Shown here one piece after another: positions 1 through 13,079 of a DNA stretch of 64,000 nt. The notes beneath the pieces were generated by a model. It searched no databases. It was given only the letters and a program-made list of their open reading frames with translations, and had not been told where the DNA came from. Each line of letters begins with the position of its first letter. Position 1 is the first letter of the stretch. A program made the position numbers and the translations under genes. The stretch comes from Camarhynchus parvulus. Taxonomy: Eukaryota; Chordata; Aves; Passeriformes; Thraupidae. The DNA lies in assembly GCF_901933205.1 (NCBI RefSeq), contig NC_044572.1, forward strand, positions 24,514,501 through 24,578,500. The letters run 5' to 3'.

Positions 1-465
1 CAGCCCTGCGGGTGGGGTCTCACAAAAACAGAGCAGAAAGACAAAATCCCTTCCCTTGACCTGCTGGCCATTCCTCTCTTGATGCATCCTGGGATGCAGC
101 TGGCCTTCTGGGCTGTAAGTGAACAATGACAAGTCATAATTGAGTTTTCTGCCCACAGACATCCCCAGGTCTTTCTCCTCAGGGATCCAGTCTTGATCAA
201 GTCTCGATCCAGTCTCCTCCCAGCCTGTATTTGCGCTTATTGCCTCTCCCCTGGTGCAGGACCTTGCACTTGGCCTTGTTGAACCTCATGAGACTCACAG
301 GACCCACCTCTCAAGCCCATGAAAGTCCCTCTGGATGGCATCCCTCCCTCCAGCATATCAGCTGTACCACACAGCTGGGTGTGGTCAGTGAACACGCTGA
401 GGGTGCTTCAATCCCACTGTCTGTGTCCATGTTTTCAACAAAGATGTAAAACAGGGCCAGTTCCA
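1..465 (-). repeat. CR1 LINE fragment, inverted, truncated by the window edge
   Basis: Read on the minus strand, this is non-LTR retrotransposon sequence of the avian CR1 family. The segment at about 255-290 is the complement of the familiar CR1 phrase about a 'contracted' leader (AACCTCATGAGRTTCAACAAG type), followed by AAGTGCAAGGTCCTGCAC. Positions 12-115 are clearly homologous to the second inverted CR1 at about 22540-22650: both contain the GGTGGGGTCTC, GCAGAGCAGA and TCTGGGCTGTRAGTG blocks. The element's 3' end lies to the left, outside the window. Its 5' truncation, usual for CR1, is somewhere near 465, where similarity fades after the block matching 'AAACAGGGCCAGTTCC'. Many stops interrupt the reading frames, so it is an old inactive copy. 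The right boundary is approximate. Confidence 0.85.
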
Positions 466-3400
466 ACAGCAGGACTGCTGTTGTTGTGCCGGTGCCAACA
501 TGGGGCTGTTGTGTTTTAACTTTTTTACTTTACATTTTACTGAAGTTCCTTTAATTTTCCCACCTTTTTCTATGTATTGAAAAAAAAAAGCTAATTTTCC
601 CAGCTTTTTTTAAAAAGAAATCTCAAGTTTTTCTGTTAGCCCATGGATCACTAAGGGGGTTTCACTCATTTTTGTGCTGTAATTAAAGATCATCATTTGT
701 GGCTTGCTAAATGCATATAGTGGTGACACTGACAACATCTACAGTAAGAATATATCACACCTTAATGCGTTTACTGTTGAATTTAATACAATGTATTTCC
801 TGCCCTGCTCATGATTATGGAATACAAAGATTTTGACTAGGAATGAACGTTGTGTCTTAATCTCAATTAATTAGAGTAAATTTCGCAGTTCAGGAGCATG
901 TGCTGGCATGGTGAAGGTTCAGAAAAGTTCAGTTTCACAAAGCTAAAGTAAAAGAATAGACTTTGAATATCTGGGCAAGATTTTAACACTTTAGGAAAAT
1001 GTTAAACTATTCCTTATACTGTTCCATATCACACAGGATAAACATCATGCCTTGCTGTCCTATTCCATGGAGATTATTTTACAGAAATTCACAGATTTCT
1101 TTCCACTTTAGCCTCTCCTATTACCTTTGGGATTTTAGGACATGGACATGTCCAGACTTTCATTCTGTCAGAGAATCAATGCATGAACAGGGTTTATATC
1201 TAGTCCAAAAAGATGAGGTGCAAGGATAAGTGTATAAGATAAAAAAAAATACAGAATTCCTCTTAATTTGAATTAATTATATGAAATAAAATATTCATTT
1301 AGGTTTTGAACATTTTTATGTTCCTTTAAAATTAATAATGTTGATGTACAGGTGGAAATACATTTTGAAATACATTTTGTTTTGAATTGCTGACATTTTT
1401 TTTTCATTTTCTCAGATATTCTGCCAGTTCTTTCTTCCCTTTTTTGGAAGGTTGAACCTTTTTGAGAAACAAGTATTTTCAAAAACATTTTTGATTGTGC
1501 AAAGTCTTCTTGTTTTAATGAAAAAGAAATCACCCAAATTAGTTGCTGTGCAGCAGAATCCCCATTAATCAGACCTGTGGGGAGTGTGTTCCTTTTTTCC
1601 CCCCCCCTCTCCCTTCCTCCATGGCCTCTAGATGTTCTTTTGAGGAATTTCTTATCTGCAAGCTAAAATAGAGTGAATGTCTCTATTTCTTTAAGGCCCT
1701 CTGCCTCTTATTTTTCTCTTCAAGTGGGATGAAATAGTCCCGGGATTCTGGCAACCTGTCACAATTCACTAAAGCCTGCTGTCCCATTTACCTTTTAAAT
1801 TCTGGAAATACTCAAGTGTCCAAACATGGAAAGAGGCACTTCTGCAGTTCTGCTTGAGATCAAGACACAGATGATGATTATATTCTAAGGACAGGTATTA
1901 TTCCCAAACTTTCTGTCCTCTGCAAGAGCCTGACACTCTGAAGGGCCAAATTTCTGTCTGCAAAACAAGAGTGGGAGAGGAAAGGCAGAACCCTGTGGTG
2001 GAGGGGAAGGGCAGCAGGATATGCTTAACCCTGGCTGGTGTGGGTGGGAATGAGGTTTGCAGCAAGCACAGCCTTGGCACCCTCAGCCCTGACCCACAGC
2101 TTCAGTCCCACCCTCATTTTCCCTTCCAGGAGCCCAGATAGAGCCCAGTCTGCAGTCATTATATGCTCCCCTCATCTCTACTCCAGCATGTTGGAAATCC
2201 CCTCTCTCCTCCATCCCTCAGCTGACCCAGGAGCATCCTAATTCTCTATTTTGTCACTCCTAAACCTCATGGCAAAGCCATGTCTCTCCCATTGGTGTCC
2301 AGCTCAGCTTTCTGCCACTGCATGGCCTGATCCTCATGCCCAGGCATCTCAGCTGCTGCTCTCCAAGCACCTCATGCAGAGTGGAGCTTGGGCTGTGGTG
2401 CCTTACGGTGAATGTATCCAAGATGGAATCTTTGGACTTTCTAAAGCCAGATTATTTTGTCCTTTCCACCCTCAGCATATTTTCTGCTTTACTTTAAAAA
2501 AAAATATTAGCTGAAAAATAGGGATAGATTATCTGTGAATACGATGAAAAACACAGCTTTCATTTTATTTAGAGCAGAACACCTAAAAAGACCACTCAAA
2601 AGTACTTTTCTCATTTTCTCAATTAGAACAACTGAAAACTGGTTGTGCTGACCTATAGTATTCAAGTGGTATTTGATTTCTTTCTTTGAAATATGAGATA
2701 TTTAGTCCAGCAGACTGCAGAACATTAACATCTGTGTTCTGCAGATACGAGGCATTGCTACTGTGGTGGTGCAGGCTATGAACACTAGATGGTCCCTGTG
2801 ATCCAGTTTTACACTTCAGAGCCTCCACAGTTTTCTCAGCAAGTACAATCCTGCCATAATCCTTGCAGCCAAGGGGAAAAAAAAACAATGTTGGCCATCG
2901 GAAGTTACCACCCAGAACCACATCAAGAGCTGCAGAAGTAACCATGATGGTTTTCTCAGCCTGTGTAGCTGGGGAGCGACGTGGCACTCGCAGCCTCCCA
3001 AGCAGAGCAGCGCAGTCCTTCGGAATGTTCCTCAAAAACAATTGGCCAGAGGTTTTCCCTGAATTCGGATACACCCTATAATACAGAGCAGCAGTTAGAC
3101 TGAAAAAGACTAGATGAAAAAAGAGAATATAAAAATACAATAGAGAGGTTTTGAAAGTAATGATATGTGGGGTTTTTTCCCACTCTCATACCAGTAAGTT
3201 TGAGGCTATGCAGCACAAGGTAAGGATTTAATTTAAAAAGCAGCAGTTGCCCATCTTGTTTTCAGAATTAAAGCCACGGAATTAATAAAAAATCAGTTGA
3301 CCCTAATTATTCTAAAAAAAATATTTTCAGCCATGTTTTCAAGTCAGATTTATTTGCAGAGATCCCACTCAAGATTTAAAACACTTTTTTTCTGATATTA

Positions 3401-6400
3401 TCTGTTTTTTTTCAATGTGAGAAGTCCTGAAAGTTTGTTATTTTTCAAAGCTATAGTCCTTGTAATAATCAGATACAATTTCCAGTCAGTCTTGATCTCA
3501 GCTGTGCTATATGTTCAGACACTTTAAGTGTCTTTCAAGGGTTAATGAGGAATAGGTATCCCAAGTCAACCCTTACCTAAAGTTTCCAGATATACTGGAG
3601 TTCTGCTAAATGGGTCACCACAAAATTTAACAGAAAAAGGCAGGCAGGAGGAGCCTGGAAAGAGGTGAAAAAGACTGCTGCCTTGCTACTGTGAAAGCAA
3701 AGGAGCCAGATTGATGTTATTGATGAAAAAAAGGATTGGCTGTGAAAGCAAGTGTCCCTCCCTTAGCTTGCTTGGGAGTGAGGGGAGTCAGAAAATGTAA
3801 GGAATTACTTCTATTTCCGTGTCGTGTGAGTATCAAATCTCAGCGAGGATGGTGAACACTGCTGTCAGTTCCTTCAGCCTGTCTCTCTGCTGTTTTTCTA
3901 CCTCCCTGTCAGCCACATTCTTCCTGCTTGAAAACCAGCCCCACACACCATGGACACGCTGCTGCTCCTCTGCCTGAAAGGGAGGAGGGCTGGGCCCAGC
4001 TCCGAGAGCCGTCTCCAAACTTTTGGATTTCCTCTGGCGCAGGCTGTGGCCAGCGTGGATGGATTTGACGTGAGCACTGCAGACAGGGAAAAAATCTCTG
4101 CTGGAAAGAGCTGCACCCTTTTGCCACAGCATCCATAGCCTCGCTGACAGTCACCACTGATCCCAGATGGAGCACCTGCACCCCACCCAAAGGTGATGGG
4201 TACCTCGAGCTGTATAAGTACCAGCAAGGACTGAGATTTCCTTACAAAAAACAGGAACATCCCTTTCAACTTGGGAGAGGAGAAATTGCCTTGGTCAGCA
4301 TTATGTCTCTGAGTTTGGAGAACTGGAAAATATAGGCTATATCCTGCAACCCCTTTTGTGATCCATCTTCACAAATAGCTCACTCAGAAAGTATAACCTA
4401 CATCTGGGACATCTTCCCCAGTTAACCATTTTGGTTATATTATATGCAGCATTTTTTATGTTACAACCCTAAAATTGTGACCTGTTTCTTCCTTGTCCCA
4501 TGTCACCATTCCTCTGATTCTTTTCTCTCACACTACCTGAAAGCCTCTTCTGCATAAGACCTCTCCCTACACGCTGCTCATGCCTCCTGCCAGCTCATTG
4601 TTCTCCTTTGCTAATGAGTTGTCTGTGACACCTTCCTTCCCTGAGTCATGCCTCCATCACCTTACCCTGCTAAGGGTAATTCCTGACCCTCCAGGCGTGT
4701 TGATTTTTGTAGGGCTCTCCCACCTGCCTTGCCCTAGTCCTGACTGCCCTGGTATTGAACATCTCCAGTTCTCATCACCAGCCAGTGGGCAGCTGGGAGC
4801 ACAGCACTCTGCAGATCCTGCTTGAGGATGCTTTGGTTGGTCTGCAGGTTGTCTGCATTGCTTGTTGGGCAGGAGCTCAGGAAGGCCAGGGAGAAGACAC
4901 AAAAGTTGCATATCTCAGGTCCAGTATAAGAATTTCAGGTGGGGCATAGGATAATGAACCACAGGGGAAGCTCTGGTGGTACGTGGCTTTTCAGAAAGAG
5001 CACAAGAGCTGAACCACCATTGATATTTCTTGTAGTTGCCAGATATTCATTTATTCACATGAAGTCTTTATCCTCCAAATCTACATTTGGTTCATAAGTG
5101 CATCACCACTTGCATCTATTTAGGACATAAGCACTACCATGCAAATACACTTTCCCATACATGATGCCTAAGAAAATATAGATGCTTTTAGGTGTATCTA
5201 TAGATATTTTTTTCTCTGACAGGGAAATTGCTGAGTATCATTAATAACAGAAAAGAGCATTTCTAGGCTAAATTTTAGGAGTTTTGTTCACACACAGTAG
5301 AGTATGTGTAGTCTCAAACATCTTTCCAGAGGTGTTCAGCTCTTTGTCTCTCATGTACATACAAATATACAGCATACACTCACACACATGCAGACATATG
5401 CCAAGACACTTTATACAAAATTTAGACAGCCATTTGTGGGTAAAAGTTTCCCATTTAGTCAGACATGACCTCAAATCTGTCTGTGTGTAGCTATTAAGTT
5501 CTTGACACTTTTGCTGCAATCCAGGTGACTGCTGGACCCTCATCACCAGGAGCTATGAAATGGAGGGAGCAGAAAAGACTGGCTCAGTCATCCAAGGAGA
5601 TGCTCAGGCATCACAGGGCTTGCCACAGACTTCACAACCTGAGCTTAGGTGTTGCCTCCAGCTGTGCACTCCCTCAGGACATTACAGCTGAATTCCCCAG
5701 AAGACACACATCTGCACCTCTGTGTTGCAATGTCCTGTTTTAAAGGCATGTTCTTTTTGCCAGCTCTCTTTCTTTTATATGGAAATGAATGTGTGGATGC
5801 TCAACAGGAACCTGCTGAATGCTGAAAGGCCTCATGGTTGTAATACTGTAACACTTGCAGAATGTTATCCGGAGGACCTAGAGAGGACCCAGTGCACTAA
5901 AGCATTCTGTTGGTCCTACCAGATGACCTGTCTCAAGATTACAAGGGATTAAAACAAGTGTGTGGTATTGAGAAATAAATAAAAATATTAGTCTGAGAAT
6001 CAGCTGACTGGTCTATGTTGAAAATCAGAAAAAGTTTCAAAATACTTAAAAATAAATACAAATAAAATACTACTTTATGATTTGTGGCAAAGACTCAACT
6101 CAAAACTTATTTAAATAATAGTATTTCTATTTTTCCAGCAGTATTCTTGAAATTTCAAAATGGTTTATGGATGTGTCCCTGGATTTATAGATTAAGAAAA
6201 TTTAGGCACAGAAAATGTTGGTGTCCTTTTCTTGAATCTAGATGACATCCTGTTTTTCCACTCTGACTTGCCCCAAGACTCACAGCAATAAAAAAGTGCA
6301 GGTCTTCAGGCTACAAAGCTGTATTTGCAGAGTGTAACACAGACATCTGCAGTCTCTGGATCATTTCACCAGTGTTACCGCTCTGTGGGCCAATTTTCTC

Positions 6401-9400
6401 ATTCATGTTCTTCAACCCTTGCTGGTAAAACTTGAATGGAAGCAAGCAGGATCTTCTTCTAAGGAAGAAGAGCTGTGGTCCTGAAAAATGAATAAATTTA
6501 TGTCACTTCTTTGACTTCCCAAAGTTCAGAAAAATTGTTATAAAAATAAAGGTAAAAATTTGAAGCAGATATATTACTAGAAAAGCAATAACAAGAGTTT
6601 GGGGATGTGGGTGCACTCTCAGATTGCTCTTGAAGCACAAAGAAAAGTGAAAAATACTAGGGATAATATGGGGTTAATGGAAACCATCAGGCTTTACCAG
6701 AAAGGAGATGGAAATGTCTGAATCTTCAACCAGTATCTTCCGGCTCAGTTTGGGGAACTGATTTGCTGGTATCCAATCATATCTGAGTTGATGCTCCCCT
6801 TACCACTGGCTCAGCTCATTAAGTGGGTGCTGTGTGAGGCTTTAGCCCTGTTTTACAGTCAGAGGGAAAGATGAAGACTCCTACAGAGATACTCTGGCTG
6901 ACTTCCCAGGAGCAGCTCTGTAATATAACTGGTCTTCCCCAATACTGGCCTCTGCATTTTTCCAGCATTTTCTCTTCCCTTCCACCGCCTACTCTTCTCA
7001 GTTTGAGTTCTGTTATCTCTATTATGTGCTCTCTTACTCTCTTTCCTCAAGCATTTATTTAATTATAGCCTTTATTTATCAGCTAGCCAGGGAATTTCAT
7101 CCAGTCCTCCCTCCCCTCTCCTCATAGGAAACTAGGTTGGGTAGGAACTTGGCAAGGAATCCACTTGGTGTGGGTGTCCCACTTCCCCAGTGGAAAAGGC
7201 ATCAGTTTGGAAGGGGAATGCTCCCTGAGGTAGCTTACCCCAGCTGCACAGAGAAGTGACCTGGGATAAGGATGGAGGAACAACTGCAGGAGAAATGTGG
7301 AGAAAGAAGTTCACATAATTCCACCAGCCATATTGGTTAGGAATATTTTAAGAAAATTAGATGGCCCTAAATCCCGACGTACCTCCAGCTTGAGGAACAA
7401 ATACTAATTATGTTAGAACAAAATTGGTCCCATGAAGATACCTTGTTGGTTTTATTTTCTCATAAAAAACAAAGCAGCCATAGTGACAGGGCTGACTGCT
7501 TCTTATTTTCATTGCTGCAGAGATATCCAACAGAGACAGAGAATTTAAAGCATCTTTCTTTCCCCCTACCTCTTTTTTTGCCTTTTCTCAGAATTTCTGA
7601 GAAACTTCTGCTATTATTTGGTAATCACTTTTTTTTTTTTTTTTTTTGCAGATTCTGCTGTTATTCACAGAGTTGTGCCGAAAGGCCCCTGCATCTGATA
7701 GCATATTATCAATTCTCTCTGTGTTACTTGCCAAACCATAACATTGCTCTTCCTGCTTGGCACCTTCTTAAATATTTCACCAAACATCCTGAAGACAATA
7801 ACCCCCATTGTGACGAATGTTCAGCAGGCTGGAGGGCTCTGCTGCCCTTCCACAGCACCCCATCTCAGACTCATGCCCCAGTGTCCCACAGTCATCCACA
7901 GTCCACTCCCACTCATACTCTGCTTTTCCAAGAACAGTTTCCAAGCCCCCTGAGACTCCTGCACATTACATGCATTTCTTACCTCAGCATGCAGCACATA
8001 TATTGTTTTGGTGATGACACTGAGACAAAAGAGCAGACAGTAACAATTAAAAGTGCTTTTAGTGCAACACAACATCTGCATAAAAACTTCCACAGTGATT
8101 TGTGTGTGTGTTTTTAATTAAGGCCAGACTGATTCCCAAGGCTGATTCCCAATCTCTCACCTTGGGTAAAGTGAACTATATCAAGCTATGTATCAAATAA
8201 TCAGCAGGGACTTTCAGCACTGGGATATGATCTGCATTTTCCAAAAATATTGTCTTAAGAGATTAGGGGCTAAAGGAAAAAATGTGAAAATGGTGCTAAG
8301 AAAATGTTCCTGCCATGCAGTCAAACTGAAATTAACTGAGTCTGAAGATGTGGGAAATTACTGGAACTTCAGTGTGATTTGCATTAATTTGAATCTTTAT
8401 TCCTTAAATTCTCTTTCTTTCCTGGGTAAATGCAGAGCTGCAAGAAGAATTGCTAGATCTGAGATGGCTTTTTGAAAAGGGAGAAGAGCTCTGACAGAGG
8501 ACGTGTCTTTCTGTGTCCCTTGCCCTGGCTCTGCTCCACAGTGTCCACGTAGTCAGGGGGCTGTGCACCAAAGTAAAGGAAGGGGACGGGGAAAGGATGG
8601 ACTGAGGGAGGAGCCCAACTAGGCAGCTACTTAGATGCATAATTTTTCTTCACCCCATTCTAAGGACAGGAAAAACAATTCAGGAAAAGCTGCATGAAGC
8701 AGGACTAATTCCTCCCAGTCATCCTTGCTTCTCTCCAGTCACAGTTCTAGCAGAGGCCAGACACCAACACCAGCCTGCTGAGCAACCCCAGCCCCTGGGA
8801 GCAAGACAGCCTGGAAGCAGGGGAGGAAGAGTGGTATGGATAGGTGGGAAAAGAGTTCCAAATTCTGTTTGTTTCCAGAAGAGGTCTGGCACTTTTTTTT
8901 TTTTTTTGTGCCTTGGAGGAATGGTGCTGGCCATACAGCTCCTGCTCCTGGATTAGCTTCTCTTTGTCTGGGATGATGGATGACTGCAAAGAGCCCCATG
9001 ATTTTTACTTTAGTGAAAGGGAAAAAAGAATGACTGCATGTTGCTGTTGTGGCAAACTACTTCCATAGACACACAGCCAACCCTCTCCTGCTGCATGAAA
9101 CAAAAGTGTTTGAAGAAATAGAGCACACACAGTTGTAGTTAAAGGAAAAGATGCAGAAGGAAAATCTGGAGGAATTCCTTTCTCCCCCTGCTTCCTCAGC
9201 CATGTACTCACTTGCAAGTGACTACAGGCTTGCAGCAGAGAGGTGTTTTCATTGGGAAACGTCCCAGCAGGCTGATTGGGTGGGCCATTGCCCTTTGAAT
9301 AAATGCCAAATCCAGCAGTCTAGGAAGAAGGAAACTTAAAAAAAAAATTCTGCTTCAGGCCTAAATCAACAAAAACTGGAATAGACATCTGGAGGTAGAA

Positions 9401-12400
9401 ATGTTGGGGTTCAGGCAGGAAGGCAGGTGTAACCAAGATTTCTCTCCACTCCTCTACTCATCTGAAAGCTCTTTTTTCCCAATAAAGTCAAAACTGTTTT
9501 GCAAAGGTCTGCTTCTTTTACATTCAGCAACATTTTTTCCCAGAAAACCTGTGCAATGCAGTTTTCTAGAGCTTGGCAGCAGTGCATGTGGCACCCACTG
9601 CCTCTGTGACCCTCCTGCCACTGTAGCTCACCTCAAATCAGCCCTCAGACCTCTCTGCTCTGTTCCTCCTGCTAGGGAATGTGAAAAGAAACTATGAGTG
9701 CATAAGTAAGCAGCAGCTGAGAAGTCTTGGAAAGAAAACACTGACCACATATTCAAAATGTGGTAAATAGAAACAATTGGCAGCAAAATTATCTGTAACT
9801 TAATTATCTAGTCTGATTCTAGATAGTCTCATAGCACAGGAAATGTTCTGGACATGGAATTGATCCGTTTCTGGTGCAGTCATTATTTCAGCCTGGAATA
9901 GTTTGTTTGGGCTACATGGCCTTCCTGCTTCTTGCCTTCTCCAACTTTGGATGGACAGGAAACCACTTCATGATTCTTCAAGTGTTTGCTATTGAGGATG
10001 CTGTTCTTTTTCTAACATCTTTAAATAGAGTCACCTATGGACAAGAGGCTTTTCCATAGTCATAATCAGTAGGGACTGACACAGAGCAGACAGGCACCCA
10101 CATAATTATAGGTAGGGACACACATGTATTTGTAGGACCATGCAAATACCTAGGACATGCTCTCATAAAAATTGTGTTTCTCAGTTGTTTGTTCTTAGCG
10201 CTTTAGACAAAGGCCATTCGAACTGAGAGAACGTAGTTGTTGGAATATGGGCCAAAATAACAGAAATAACTGACATAAAAAGTCTGCAAGGATGGCATTT
10301 AAGCCATATATCCTTATAAGCAGGGTCAAAGGACTCAATGGGTGATCCTTCCTTGTGCTGAAGGAGAAATCTGTTCTTAACCTAGTTTTGTGGCACTAGA
10401 CTAAGTAGACACTTCTTAGAAGAAGGCAAGAAAAGCTATCATTGTCTTTTACACTTTTCCAGATTCTCATTAATTTCTTCTTTCTACCAGAGAAACTAGA
10501 GCAAAATACACTACTCTTAAAGTGTTTCAATTAGATTCAATTGCTTTATTTCCTTTTTTTTTTTCTGCTTTCCATCTATTTTTATTTTTTACACATATCC
10601 TCACAAAAAGCTCACATAAAACCTTCCCTGTTTAAATTACATTTAAATTACTTGAATATGTATTCTCCACATGGAGAAAGATAAAATTGAAAGACTGATG
10701 TACAGATCTTTTTAAAAAATGCTGATAAAATGAGCAAGTCTGCCCTCCTTATTATTATTTGTGACTAATTACCTGATTTTTTAATCATGAAAGGAAAATG
10801 ATCTTGCTGCAGAAGTTGTACAGCAGAGGATCTGGTATAAATCCTTGGTGTGGATTTAGTGGGTTCATATGAGGTACATACCATATTGGCTGCTGAGGAA
10901 TTGAAAGGCAGTAACTCCTTAGGGCTTCTGGTAAACCAGCTACAAGAGACTGTTATGATACAGGGGCTGCATAAAAATCAATAGTCCCACCTTGCTGCTT
11001 GAGTCAAGCAAAGTGTGTAGGAAGGTGGATGGAGTGAATGAAACAAGCCTCTTACCCACAGATGGACCAAGGAAGGTTTGGAGGAGAGGGAGCTCCCCAC
11101 TGCTGCCATTCTTTGGTGAGTCTAATTGCCATGCCTGGCACTGTGGTCCAGAGAGATCCAAGCAGACTGGCCAGAGTCTATTTGGAATTCCCACTCTATC
11201 ATTTAGAAGAGCTGTATTTGGCATGCAGAGGCTAAGGCCTGAACTCCTCTGGTCGATCCTAAATAGCTGTTGCTGCTGACAGCCACGTCACGTCCCCTAC
11301 CTCAGCCTGCATTTCTCAATTTCAGAAAATTCCCTGTCATCTTCCTCCCACAGATCACTGCCTTGCTTAGCAAAAGCAAAGCGCTTAGGAAATATTTTCC
11401 TTGTAGGTCTGTTTGCATGTTAGCTTGATTTTGCAGTTGGTTTTGCTTTAAAGGCACTGCAGTAACTTCTGTTCTAAACAGCCTATAGTCTAAACTAGGC
11501 TAGCATGGAAGGCAGACAGTTCTGGAGCTGCTTTGGGAAGAAATGATATGCCCAATGAATGTCCACACAACATGAGAGGAATGATCCTCCCAGACTAAAA
11601 TTAAAGTGCTTTTCAAGTGCTTTTAAGAAGCTATTGCATCAACTTTCAAAGCAGTCCTTTGCAAAAGGTTAAATTTTCAGTATAGCACTCTCAGTTATTC
11701 TGGCAGCATTGCACTTTCTATACTTCTGCCAATAGCTGAATTTAATTACTGTTGCACTTATGGAAATACTTACCAAACTAGAAGAGCTGCACATGAATTC
11801 CATCAGTTTCATATAAAGTGAAGCAAAAGCAGAGATGTTGGCCTATGGAGAGAATGTGGAGAACTTTAAAACAGAGCTTTTCATAACTGCCTCTACGTTT
11901 CATTTCTTTCCCTCTCTGGTTCAATGAATTTTAGCATGCATGAAAAAATGCAAGGAGATTGGAGAAAAGCAAAAAATAGGGGAAAATAAACTCTTCTGTC
12001 TATTGCAGTAGCATCAGCAGTCTCTCCCACATTGTAAGAGGTGAAGTCACTTGGGGAGAAAAGGGTGCAGAAGTTTTCAAAAGCAGCAAGGGTGAAGTGT
12101 ACCCCCCTCTTACAGTGTCTCTAGCAGTAGTTTTGTGCAAAAAGTACAAAGAGTACTTTTTCATCTTTAATGCAAATACCAGCTGCATCATCTCATTTTC
12201 CCTCCCATTCAGAAGGCAAAATGGCTTGTGCAGAGCTCCACAGGCACAGTCCTACAGCCTAAAAACTTCTTTCTGTTAAGGTCATATTTTTGTAGATTCC
12301 TTTTTGTTCTCTGCTCATCTGGTATCCACAGTCTGTCCTACAGCTGAGTGTCTGACTTTTTATTGGTCTCCAGGTATACCCTGTGCTTGACACATACAAT

Positions 12401-13025
12401 GATGCAGTTACCACTGGGGAAGGGGATCAGGCAAATAAAAGCACTTTCATTTCATTTTCAGTTGTTAGTGCTCTGAAGAATAGTCACTTGATAAAGAAAA
12501 ACCTAATGAAGATGCATTTCTCTGTGGATTTAGGGTAGGACAGACATTTCCTTCCTTGACATTTAAAATGTCAGAGGAACTGAGGTAGTCTGATAACAAA
12601 ATTAAAAATACTATTTTCATTGCTGGCTTGAATTATACATATCATGGATCAATTATTCTAGGTACTGAGTCAATAGAAACATGGGACATCTCATTTCTTA
12701 ACATTGATTTTAGCTGGATTTAAATCAACCTTCTAAGCTTGGACTGAAATTCATTCTAGAGTGCAACTCAGTCACTCTACAAGAAAAATTTAGTCTCCCT
12801 GAAGCAGCTTTTTTTTTTTTTGCAATGCTACCATTACTTTTTTTCTGTAAGATCTTAAAGTTTGTGACTGAAGCAGTAGAATAAAATTACTGAGTGCTAA
12901 TATCAGTAGATGTGAAAGTGCTCCATGGCAGCAAGAGATTAACAAAGAATTCAAGAGAGATTTTTGGTATCATTAGGAAAAGTAGTGACTGGAAATTATT
13001 TTATTTTAAATCTGAGAGCCATTAC
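466..13025. other. Intergenic DNA, no supportable gene
   Basis: This is AT-rich unique-looking sequence in which I recognise no conserved protein or RNA gene. It holds ordinary low-complexity pieces: a C-rich run near 1599-1608, a T19 tract at 7629-7647 and a T15 tract at 8893-8907. The longest open frames are a plus-strand frame at 7410-8117 and a minus-strand frame at 2619-3140. The first lies in pyrimidine-rich sequence poor in stop codons. Neither shows motifs, a family resemblance or convincing splice structure. A cluster of overlapping minus-strand frames at about 3830-4270 is similarly unassigned. Confidence 0.6.
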
Positions 13026-13079
13026 AAACCAAACCAAACCAAACCAAACCAAACCAAACCAAACCAAACCAAACCAAAC
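13026..13079. repeat. (AAACC)n microsatellite
   Basis: About eleven near-perfect copies of the pentamer AAACC run from 13026. They are followed by a degenerate A/C-rich tail (AAACAAACAAAACCC type) to about 13120. This is a simple tandem repeat with no coding meaning, and the open frames crossing it are artefacts. Confidence 0.97.

Noticed and set aside
7410..8117. 235-codon plus-strand frame
   Set aside because: It lies in pyrimidine-rich sequence and crosses a T19 tract. The peptide is Phe/Leu/Ser/His-rich with no recognisable domain.
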